Shown: piece by piece, positions 24,601 to 36,600 of the stretch
Layout: each line of letters begins with the position of its first letter
Position numbering within the stretch: the first letter of the stretch is position 1
Assembly: GCA_004794785.1 (NCBI GenBank)
Contig: SJOL01001656.1
Location: 30,181 to 94,180, forward strand
Length of the DNA: 64,000 nucleotides
DNA from: Opisthorchis felineus
Taxonomy: Eukaryota; Platyhelminthes; Trematoda; Opisthorchiida; Opisthorchiidae
Direction: 5' to 3'
Notes under the pieces: generated by a model
What the model was told of the DNA's origin: nothing
What the model saw: the letters and a program-made list of their open reading frames with translations, nothing else
Database searches by the model: none
Translations under genes and position numbers: made by a program

Positions 24601-27600
24601 TTCGCTGTCGTACAACCATGATTTATTTGAAAAGAAAAAACTCAATTTTCAAGTGCCTCATTACGGAATCGCCGGCACCAATCCACACGAGCTATGGTTC
24701 TGAGACAACGATCGTCAAACACCCGAAGACGTCTCAGTTCCGCTGCTAAAACAGGCCAAGTCTCACAGCCATACAACAAAACAGCCCGCACTGTAGCTCG
24801 ATACACACGTCCCTTGAGTTTCATGGAAACACCACTTTGACGCCATAGGTGTCTCAAATTAGCAAACGCGACCCGAGCCTTGCAGATTCATGCATTGACC
24901 TCATCTGTCACACTGCAATCAGAACAAACACAACTCCCAAGATACGTAAAACGCTCCACAACTCCGAATGCCTCTGCCTGGATTGCAAATGGCGTGTTCA
25001 GTGGCTGCACGTCCAGGAGCATGACCTAGCACTTTGTGGATGCAAAGTGCATATCAAAGGACTTTAGTCAGTTCATCCAAAAACACCTGCGCATTCTCCT
25101 CCTCTTCGAAGATGAGAATGATGTCGTCTGCACATTCCAGATCGACAAGGCTTTCCTCAGAAGCTATGTGAACACCAGGGTTTTGAAGACCTGCCGGCGT
25201 TCTTCTCATTATCTCATTGGTTACCAAATTAAATAGGAATGGAGAGAGTGGGCACCCCTGATGGACACCACTTTACGTATGGAAGCTTTTGAGGGCTCTC
25301 CGTAGGCTCCCACACACCCGGAAGTCTGAGAATACAAAGAACTTATTATGTTCGCAAACTTCCGGGGCATTCCTCGATGGGCGAGCGTGTCAAGGAGAAC
25401 AGAACGGTCAACCGAGTCGAATGCGTCTTGGAAATCCAGCAATACTAAAATTGTGGGTCGTTTGTACGAATAACGTCGTTCTAGCATCTGACGGAGTGTG
25501 AAGATTTGGTCAACGCAACCTCTACCTGGCAGGAATCCCGCTTGCTATGGGCACTAACATCGGCTGTCCCCAGTTGCCCGGAACAGTCTCTTTTTCCAAA
25601 ATGCACGGAAACAGTTCAGACAAGCGCTGACTAAGGACTTCACGCCCATCTTTGAACAATGCAGGTGGGAGGTCATTCGGACCAGAAGCTCGGTGGCACT
25701 TAAGGGACTATATGCAGTCATAAACCTCCCAGACCGTAGTTGGTTCCACGTCGACTGTAGGCTCCAGATGAGTGGAACTGGTGGCCACGATAACTGTTGA
25801 TCGAAGTATTTGTCCAACGGTCGAGGCATTCTTCTTTGTTCNATAAACCTTCGAGGCCGTAGTTGGTTCCGAGTTCACCGTTCAGTTCTACGTCAGCTGT
25901 AGGCTGCAGATGAGTGGCAGCTGGTGGTCACGATAAGTATTGTTCGAAGTAATTGTTCAATAATCGAGGCGTTTTTCTTTATTCCAGATGGTCACTCCAA
26001 AATGAGCTGTGGTTGTCATGTTGACAGACAGAAAGGTGAAGATCGCCATACGTGTATTCGGAAAAAAGTTGACTAAGGCGACACTTAAAAGTCAAACACA
26101 CTTGTGTTATTAGGCCAGTGGGAGTCTGGCTCACAAAGTCTTATGTATTAGACCAATTCGTATGTCAGGCATTTGTTATGCTTGGGCGATTCCACGCCAT
26201 TTAGCCTGAAATAAATGTTCTTCAATGGCATCCTTTCGGTATGAGGCCTGACATACTGGCAAGTAGTCTAGGTATGTATTAGAGCATCCAAGAAGTCATG
26301 GATGCTCGCTCTAAAAAAGCTTCCACGTACACGTTTTTAAGATCGAAACAAAACAAATCCCAATAAGATACGCGAGCAAAAACGTTACCTTCTTTTCTTC
26401 TTCCAGTCTGTCACGTATGGAAAAGTACTTATCTTCATACTGCAAGCATTGATTACGCAAATCTCTTTGATAGTCCTTTTCGTTGAGAAGTTTCTGCTTG
26501 AGGTCCTGGAGTGAGATAGAGGGGAAACAAAGTTTGATATCGGGGGAATAGTGGGTCGCGGGTGTATGTGGGCGATTTATGGAGCGGCTTCGGTGCCTCT
26601 ACACACGTTAGTCTGCAGTTTTTCAAAGCAGCGAGACTATGATAGTCACACATTAACAAAACTATTGAGAGACGGTGCAGGCAGAAACTGATACTGTACA
26701 GGTTAGCATGTCACAAACGAGTAGTAATCAATGGGGTGTTCGAATACAAGCTAAAGTAGTTGCTCTAGTGAGCGAAGTCTTAATAAGTAATACACACCAG
26801 CAGGACTGACATGGTCGGCATTGAATGATCATAGGAAGCGTTCGGCGAAAACTCTGTGTATCTGTTGCGTCAGCAACTGAAGGGACGGGCATAGTGTCCT
26901 GACTTCAAAGTGGCGATCTCAAGCATGCACATCGCGCTTAATGGCTTTTCATCGTAGGTGAATCGCTCTGCTGAGCACATGAAAGAGGACTGTGACAGAT
27001 CGGCACTTGCGGGCATAGCTCAACTATACTGAAGCACAACCGAAAAACGAATTCGGTTCCGTTGTATTCTGCCATCAACGGAGGAATCAGCACCAGTGCC
27101 TTAAGACTCAACAAGCTAAAAAATAGGTCCGGGCATTCACACAAAACGTCAGATTCACTACAGTTGAAAGCTATTACATAAAAAGGAGCACCAACCTGTA
27201 TTTCTCGTTTCAAATTCGTTTCACATGCACGTAGTTGACGCTGATCGGCAACCATAGTGTCAAGCGTACCCATTTGTTGCAAAGAAGCCTCCCAAATTTC
27301 TTTGCGTTCTCGATTCGCCGCCTCTAACGCCGCACGGCATTCATCCTCACGACATCTGAATTGCTTCAGTTGTTTCTGGACCAAACCGATTATTTGCTGA
27401 ACCAACAGGTCAGCGTCTGATTGACTGGTCTTGGTACAATCTTCAGTTCCGGTTAAGTGTGGGGTGGCTGGTGTATTTGGGCACATGGTTCGTAGCAGTT
27501 CAGACAAATCGATTTCAACGAAGTCATTCGGGAGTGAATCCAAGCGAGACTGAAGGGGGGGGGGGGGGAAAAAATGAAGAACGGCCAGCGATGAGACAAA

Positions 27601-30600
27601 TAATAAGCGGCATGTGGCAACAACCGACCACATGACAATGATGAATGTTACTATCCAAGTCAACTGGTGCACGTCTGTTCACCCTCAACAATACTACGAC
27701 GAATACCCTAGCTTTACGCTTCATACCACTTAATTCCCGTTCAGGCGGGAATTGAACCCACCCATTTACCCAATGTATTTCCAGAGTTTTCTTCCCTGGA
27801 AGGCCAATTCAACATGCTGGATGGAGTAATCATCAAAATGACGCGGCAAGCTCTTAGAATCAGTATTCTCTTGTACAGTAAAACTAACAAGGTATCGGAA
27901 AAGCCTATCGCTACACACCACCTTGACAAAAAACAGGAGTACGTTATCGGACGCTTATGTTGAGGTATGCGACCCAGCTCCAAAAAGTGAAGCGTAAATA
28001 ACCTCGACAACCATCCAGATAACTGTGCTGTCGAAGAACAGGAACGCAGCCTTGAGTCACAGATAACAGCTAGGTAAATATGAGGGTTGGCCACAGATCA
28101 GCATGCCGTACCCCTCGTAGAAAACATAGAGCTTACCTCCGACACAGACATCCATGAAAGGACGAACCTATCCAGCTGAATCAGAAGATATAAATCAATT
28201 CAGGAGCAGAAGTCGAGAACCCCATGGGCTACCCTCGAAGAAGAGGTAAGTCCGTAAACAGACAACCAATTCTTGGCTGATCCCGGATGTGGTTTCCCAT
28301 TCTACTGTTACATATTGAGTAAAAGACATAAGCAGCCATTGTGTGTGGCGTACGGAATCACAACCTCAGCAGGATTGGACACAGAAGCGTTATGCAAGGG
28401 TTATAAACAAATGAGCTACTGACACGCTTGTTAGTAGGTAAAACGGATTAACCAAATTTAAAGCGACAGGAATTACCAGAACGAGTCGAACTTTTTCCAA
28501 CTGGGCGCGGTAGCCTTGGTTTGCTTGATTGGTAAGTTGAAGACGAGCGTTTTCATCCCGGAGGCGTTCAAGGACTTCAAAAGTGTATCTGCTAAGTAAG
28601 AGATAGAATGAATCAATGAAAACCGAGTGGCAGTCAGCATGTCAACAAAATGCGAAGATGGACGAGCTAAACGGTACCGTTTAAGGCTCTTAACTGGGGA
28701 CAGTAGTCCCGGAGAGATCTGCAGGAATAAGAGGAGAAGGAATGTAAACTCTAGACTTGAAGAAAAAAAAGTAAAAAACTGGCCGTTGGTCCAAACCGTC
28801 TGATGACGGAATCATTTGACACTCGTTCTTACCACTTATTCTCCTCTGTTCAATCTAATAACTACTGATTCGCAGGTGCGCTCAAGAAATGCATGTTGGC
28901 ACTGAAAGTTATTTAGTCTTGTTTAGAGCCTCAAGTGGAATTCTACACGGGTAACGGATAATGCAACATGCTGCGGAAATGTTGCATTTTTGTGCATATA
29001 ACGACAGTCATACTTGTGTTTCCACTGGACCCATCATCATCCTCATTGACAACGCTAACGAGTAACACCGGTGCTTCACTGTCTCAGGGTGGCAGATGCA
29101 TAAGGCCTAATCACACTCTCAGTCCAAACCTTCCCCCCAGATATTCAGTGATAGAAACTTCCAAAAGTTGAATCAGCTCACTGTTCATCAGTACGTCACA
29201 ATTCGGCCAACAGGGAACACCCAAGTGATGACGGGAGTACACCTGAGGAACAAGCTCAGCAGCTTGACGAAATTTTCACAAACTATCGGATGCTCAGACT
29301 TGGCCTGAAATATGTCAGGCTTGTGGTACAGCCGGAGTCAATCTTACCACACTATGTCAACTTGATCAGTCGACCGACGGTGACTCCGTTAGGCCTTACT
29401 CTCTTATCATTCTACTGTTCGTGTGATATCCACTGGATCCATTACGGTTGATATCAATGGTGTTAGCCCACCCTAGTTATCTGATCAGCGATCCAGCCTA
29501 TAATAGTTTCTGTGCCACTTATAGACAGCCATGGGAAAGAGTTAAGTTGTATTCAATCTTCGCGTGTTTGGTGGTCAAGATGATATTAGTGGACTACCAC
29601 GAATAGCAGAGAGAGAGAGAGAGAGAGAGAGATCCCAACGGGGATACAGTGATCAACGCAGTACCTCAAAATTTGTTTACAATTAGAGGGAGAACATTTC
29701 ACCTTGCGGATGCTCGGGATAGGGTGGTAACGATTGTAACAGCCTTGGACAAACGATCCGAAAACGAGACACCTTTCTACATGAAATATTGCACCAAAAG
29801 TACACCTTTGTAAGCACATTAAGAAGGGTATAGCGAACTTTATGACCGGGAAAGTACTCTTTTAGCTACAGACACTTCTAACAACAAAACTGCTCCAATC
29901 TCTGTTTCAAGAGTATAACTACACATTTGAAGGATGTCATGAAGTTACACGCGAATCAAGAAAGGTCACATTAAGCTCTAAAGATGCCCCACATCAATTA
30001 GAGTTCAAAATGGTAGTCACCAGTAAATATAAGTGAATGGGATAAGATACCCTCATTGTGGTCTTTACTCTTGAAGAGTAAGTCAGTCACTTGCAGAGCC
30101 CGAAAGTATCTTCTCTTTAGCTTTTGAATTTGATTCATAAAGCGTGGCTACGACGGAAATCCTTGTGCTTACACAGTAATTGAAGTTCTGCCTTGGAATA
30201 TGGCATATCATAAACGTTCCCTGAGATGCAAGGTTTACACGTGGCAAGCATTTGGTTGTTTGTAGGTGGGGAGGAAACTTGGAAGTTTCAATCGAAATTT
30301 CATCCTGAAAGTGAAGTCAGTTTACGCTGAAAGCCCTAGAAGTACTGTACAGTTGTTCCATCCTTATTGGGGATAATTAGCAACACTACTCATTTCAAGA
30401 ATCTCCAGAATGGTTGGAATCAATGAAATTATGTGACTGAACACTATAAGACTCGGCCACGAGTGGCTGACCAGCGATGTGATTGACTAGCACACAGGTG
30501 GAATATGACGCCCATATCTTCAAATCACACAGCTTATGTCATGTGACCCCGCTAGACTCTCTCCGACTGATGCGTTCTCAGAAGGAAAAGTCAGGCGACC

Positions 30601-33600
30601 AGTGGAATTCTTTTCTTTTCCGAAGGGCTTGATCAGTTAGTAGCTATTGGTTGTTGCCAACGCGGTTACAAATTGCAGGACGGACTACTCGAAATCCTGT
30701 CGAGTGGGATGCGACGGCTCTCAATGAGCACTCGAAAGCTATTGATGTTGTGACCGGTCCGATTTTAAACCAGGCAGCTGACCCTGGTGAAAACTCAGCC
30801 AGTTCGAGTGGAGTCAACAGAGGTGTCGTCAGGCCGCCATGGTAGTTCGAAATCGAGTGGAGTACGTCTGAACGGTGCATATGTGCATATGATCTGTTAT
30901 GTTGCGAGGCCGAACGTCAATCATTGTGTAAGCAAATGAGGGGAAATGGCTACAGCGGGCAAGGGTAGGTTAGCATTTGCCGTATGAAGTGTGACGGAAC
31001 ACACTGGCCACCCGAACAAGGGTATATTGAAAACCCCTCGACAACGCCCTCTGCCTTTAGAGGGCATTTTTACAGTTCCCCATTGACGTCAGATAATAAG
31101 GCTACCAACAAACAGAACAAGGGACATTAAACACAGTCCAATTAGGAAGAAAGTCCCCTCAGTATGTCAGTACGTTGCTAAGTGATGGAATTTACCAATC
31201 ATACCCGCCATTCATTGTAACAAACTAGTAGGTGAGAGAGCTCAGGATGCCAACACGCTGGTGTAGGTAACCTAGGCGACGGGGTATAAACAGGACCAGT
31301 TCACTGTCCTCCGTCTGATGAGTGTTAAATTATGGGGATTCAGCATGCAGTACCAGTACTTCTATCACCGATATGCAGGAATAATTCAGTTCCGACGAGG
31401 TGGAGAAACCCATCCCTCATATACCAAGGTCTTTTAAAACACCGGGATATAAATGTAACACGATAATCTAGGTATAGAAAGCGCGCAGCGCGGTCCTCAT
31501 TGCCCGCCATCTCACACGGACACATCCCATCGAGGAAATATTTTGGGAGTGAACCGAAGGCAATTCCACGAGATGAGTTCACTGTAGCTGTAATTTATTC
31601 AGTGATTAGCAGACAGAGATTTGTTATTACTGAATATTGACGCCCGGATAAACAACAACCGAACAGTGTAGAAAAGTTAAATTCATATTCGTGTTAAAAC
31701 TGTCCTCCCTCAGGAAATGAGATTTCTTTCGCCACAGGCTTTTCCAACACTGAGGGAGTACAGACGGTGGTATAAATTCCATGAAGGATGTTCAACCTAC
31801 ACCCATAATGTATTTGGTAATTGATCAGGTGGCTGTTGATCTGTTCGCCGAGCTTGGAAATTGATTTGCAAACGTTTCGTCACCAGTCGAGGAGACATCT
31901 TCAGTGCGCCCCCAACAGCGCACTGAAGATGTCTCTCGACTGGTGACGAAACGTTTGCAAATCAATTGCCAAGCTCGGCGAACAGATCAACAGTCACCTG
32001 ATCAATTACCAACTAATGCACCCGAGCTAACAATATTCCAACAAATTACCACCCATATTATATTTCTAGCTTAATCACTACAGTGACACGGTTGTGACCG
32101 AGCACCGCCTAGCAGATAGCCATTCTGATGGCTTTAACATGCTTTCCAGTAGAATCTCTTCTTTGGAATTCTTTTAAATTGGTACTCTTTGAGTGGGAAA
32201 GTATCCTCACAGCGTGGACACCGAGGAGAGGTGACACGATTGCCTGGCCGTAGTGGAACTCGCGAATACCGGAAGCATGCGCTTCCTTTATCTCACATTT
32301 GTAATTGCCGGGTTTGTACACTATGCTATCCGTTGCTTGGTACAAAAAGCTTAGCGTCGACTTGTTGACTCCCTGGATCACAACCTGTTGCTACTTGGTT
32401 CTTCGTAAGAGTGTGCAACTGTGTCGAATTTAACGTAAGCGCCGCCAAATCGACAGAATATTGAAATCGGGTAGACTATATTCCACAGCTGCGATTTACG
32501 AATGGAAGGGGATTTCCCCACTTGAAACCTAATCGTATTCTCAGGAGAATGGAATGTACAGAGCGGCATAATTTTTATACTAGCGCACAAAACGGATCTC
32601 TGGCAACAATTTGGACGGAACGCAGCAATGCGGGGAATGCTACAGGTGTGAGTACGATTAACAGAGTTGTTTTTAAGGGCAATTTGTAAAAAAGCACGTT
32701 TTGCGTTGGATGAGAGGTTCGACCACCTGGAGATGAAAGTGGGTATGTATATTTCAAGTTGGTATTCTTCCGGCTTGCAGTATCAGAGGAATTCTGCCTG
32801 ATAACCAATCTTGAAATGGAGTACTTGGTTTCTGATGGGTCATGAGAAGACAAGCTTTCATAGAGAGGGTAAACTTGTGTGTTGTAATGAGGCTCGGAAG
32901 GGGCGCTCTAAGTTTGTCGGAGCGATTCACGTATGTGCGCACCGAGACTTATATGAACTGTGAAAGTCCTTTCAAGGGCAATTTGTAAAAAAGCACGTTT
33001 TGCGTTGGATGAGAGGTTCGACCACCTGGAGATGAAAGTGGGTATGTATATTTCAAGTTGGTGCAGCCAAGCAGATCGCAAATAGATACACACCACAGTT
33101 GGAAGAGTTACTGATAAGGTAACACGTTGTGATAGAATGTGACAGTGGCTCGCGGATTTCGTTTGATGCCATTTGAATTAGATAATAAAAAGATAATCGT
33201 TCAGCTGTAACACCCTTTCGGTGCCTAGCTGCCATGCCACCCAAAGGAAGCACGAGGGCTGGGAAACTGCCAGGTTGCCCAAGCCTGGACAGGGGAACTC
33301 GAGAGGCAGAGGTCGGGTTCGAACCATTTGAATTACCAACGAGACTCGTATTGCACGATTCGCTTACCAGGAATGTGAAACCAAGCATTCAATTACTCAA
33401 TGGTATGGGTAAGAACACCACTGTACACACAGGGAATGCCAGTAAGAATGAAGTCGAGAGCACCAAACAGGTAAAACTGCTGAAAGAGGTCAGACAGATT
33501 GTGTTAACTGCGGCAAACAAACAGTAAAACAGCGAAGAATACAATGAGCCAATGAATGATGAATAGTCAGAAATGACGCACTTCTCCTGAGCAATCCATG

Positions 33601-36600
33601 CAGTAATAGCGTCTCCGAAAGCCACCAGATTTGAGGAGTCCTCAATTGCGTCAATCAAACGTTTGCGAAGGGTCTGATCAAGTAAAATGGAAGTTTCAGG
33701 ATGCACAATGTGACCCAGCCTTACAACAGTATTGTGTTTGTGCATTCAGTGTACAATCTAGTTAAAGTGCATCAAGGTAAAAATATTAGCGTGCAAAAGT
33801 GGAGAATAAGAATATGGTGAATCCTTCCGAGGCGAGGTAATAGATCAAATCCCTGGTTTTGTGTGACAACCCAGTGATTTTTAAGTGAGGCATTCAACGT
33901 ATGAAAAAATCGTTATGGCCGTTTACGTTTCATATCGTTTTCTCTATTTGATTCTGTTTAGACTACAATTCTACTGCAGTGAGCGATTACAACGGGATGC
34001 CACTATGGACCTAAATGACCAATTTGCACGCGGAATCTCACTAACTGGAGTACATATACCGCGACGTTTCTCATGGTCCTAAAACCAGTCTCCTTTTACC
34101 TGCTAGTCACTGGCTCACATTCTTCTGAGTCGTTTGATTGGTCATCGTCAGATTTTTCAGCACAGAAAGAACGTTAAACCCGAAAAAGTAGTAAATATAA
34201 ATTCCATGATAAATCAATGTTGGTAAGTTGGTTAACAAAGAGAGGGTTAGCTTTCATCTCGATGAAATGCAGTGTTGGTGTTCGAAACTGGATGAAACCA
34301 GGTTAAATTGCCGACACCTTGGTATTCTTCCGGCTTGCATTATCAGAGGAATTCTGCCTGATAACCAATCTTGAAGTGGAGTACTTGGTTTCTGATGGGT
34401 CATGAGAAGACAAGCTTTCATAGAGAGGGTAAACTTGTGTGTTGTAATGAGGCTCGGAAGGGGCGCTCTAAGTTTGTCGGAGCGATTCACGTATGTGCGC
34501 ACCGAGACTTATATGAACTGTGAAAGTCCTTTCAAGAAAAGTGAAAAGTCCTGTGGCTTCGCTAACTTTCGACGATACTGTGACCCTCACAGTGATAATC
34601 GATAGCAGCTTTGCCTTCGCTCCGCACTGACTTAAACGATTTTCACTCCAAGTTTGAAAAACAGGAACCTGCTACCGCTCTGAACGTGCTCTCCTAAAGA
34701 GCCGGGCTAGTCGGCTGGATTAGTAGCCAGACAACCGAACTTTCGTCAAGCTACTGAAGGCACGTCTCCTGGTATATCACATGATTTGTCGTACTGAACT
34801 TAAGCCGTGGGACCAACCCTTTGTTCGTAGATTGCAATTGTCAAGATTATTAGATAGCACAAAGAATGTAAACAGGAAATAACCAGGCTTTTGAACAACA
34901 TCGTTCTGTGCAGCTGAGCAGAAACTAATAGCCACGTCAAATAGTGTTTGCATTTCCCGATTTCTGATAAAAGGTGGGTAATAGAGCCAAAGCTATCAAA
35001 ATTTTCCGGTATCTTTTTCGAGAAGAGGTTCATTTTGCTCGCCGACCCAGTGATAAAATTCGAAGGGCTGGGAGAGAATGGTCCCTTAAGAGGTAGGTCC
35101 CTATTCGGGGGGGGGGGGAAGGACTGCATTTGCGAAAAAGAACAGTAGATACTGCTGCAAAGGTTCCAAATATGGAATGAACGGAGGGTGAAAGGATTCA
35201 TAACCGGTGCACCTGTAACCCAAGCGAGAGTTGAAAAACGAAGTTTAAAAAACGAATGGAGAAATGTCTGGAAAATCCCAGTGGCGTTTTGTTTGGGGTT
35301 TGATAGAACGTTGAGGACAATCCCCGTACTTTAAAAGGTTTTCAAAACAGCCTAACCCACACTATGGCTTAAAAGGTTGCTTATCGACCGGCGATGAACT
35401 GTATGAAGGGCAGTACAGGGGCTTTCTCTGTCATATTCTTTTTCCCACCGGGTTACCTATAAACACATTGACACGGACGTACGGCAGTGAGGGAATAGTG
35501 TTCAGCACTGGTGACGGCAATCCTTTAAGCGATCCTTTACGAGCGATTGACCCAACGAGAGTCGTTCAGCTGTAACACCCTTTCGGTGCCTAGCTGCCAG
35601 GTTGTCTAAGCCTAGACAGGGGAAGTCGGGATGCAGAGGTCGGGTCCGAACCACGGACCTTCCGGTCAGTAAATTCGCGATCTAACCACTGAGCCATCTC
35701 GTCCCAACGAATGGCTTATTTACGGATCCTGTAGTTTATTCGTCCAAAATAAACTGTACTTGTTTCACTGTACTCTTCCTGTGTTAAATAGTAAGCATCA
35801 TCGTTGGTGCCTATTTCAATGGAGCTTCCACTAAAACGAGAACAATAGTGTGGGGTTAGTTACCTGAAGGTGTTCGGCATGTTCCGGGCCAAGGGAGCTG
35901 GCATGGTTCTCCAATACGTCACAGAGTTGTCTTAATTCTGACCACTTCCCAGCCAATTCAAACGGAGGATTCTCCGTGATATTCAGATAGGGTCCCGTTG
36001 TGTTCACAGCCTCAGTGACGGTGGCATTAAGCAGTTGAAGGTGAGACGTTGTAGTACGCATGGTCTGTTGGCGTGTACTGCACGCAAGAATGACACGAAG
36101 CCATGGTAGTGCAAAAAGTGAACAGTAAAAATCAATGTGTAGTCCCTTCAAAGGTAATGGACAAAAGGTGGACGAAAGGCAAACGAGCGGTGAGACCAGT
36201 TAGTGGTAAAGAATCTAGTAAGATTACATTTGGACTTCACGTGGTGTTAAACCTAAAACAACGTATAGTCTTCAAAGCATAACCAGATTTAGTAATGCCA
36301 AAGCATTCTAGGTGACTTTTGGGAGAATCAACTCGCCTGTAGCAGCCAGCTTAGTGTGCGCGTTCCTGTGTGACTGGGTTGTGTGCGCATCTTTCGTGCC
36401 GTTCGTCGACTAGTCCACATCAGTCATCAGATAACCTCGCCCGACATGCACCATCAAATGTCATGTCACTTTGCCTAAACGATGCATATTATCGGGTTTT
36501 GGCACTTGCTCGTACGCACAGCTCCCATTCGCTTCGACCTGGGTTGTCCCTCTGGTAGTAAGCCGGCTGAGCGTTTAGCAACGCAGCAGCACGTAAAACA

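Larger units (their letters stand above)
28589..31813. other. Left part of CIT intron 10
   Basis: It holds the degenerate LINE 3' end near 29.1 kb and the GA microsatellite. A region at 30644-30880 is open on both strands; the minus frame ends [17 protein letters not shown] cannot name it, and it may be a repeat. Confidence 0.45.

Noticed and set aside
24642..24857. Independent small gene with YGCETW motif
   Set aside because: This is the post-RT segment of the LINE copy at 24.5-26 kb.
30644..30880. 78-residue minus-strand gene ending in [16 protein letters not shown]
   Set aside because: The opposite strand is also open and no domain is recognisable; possibly a repeat, so not listed as a gene.
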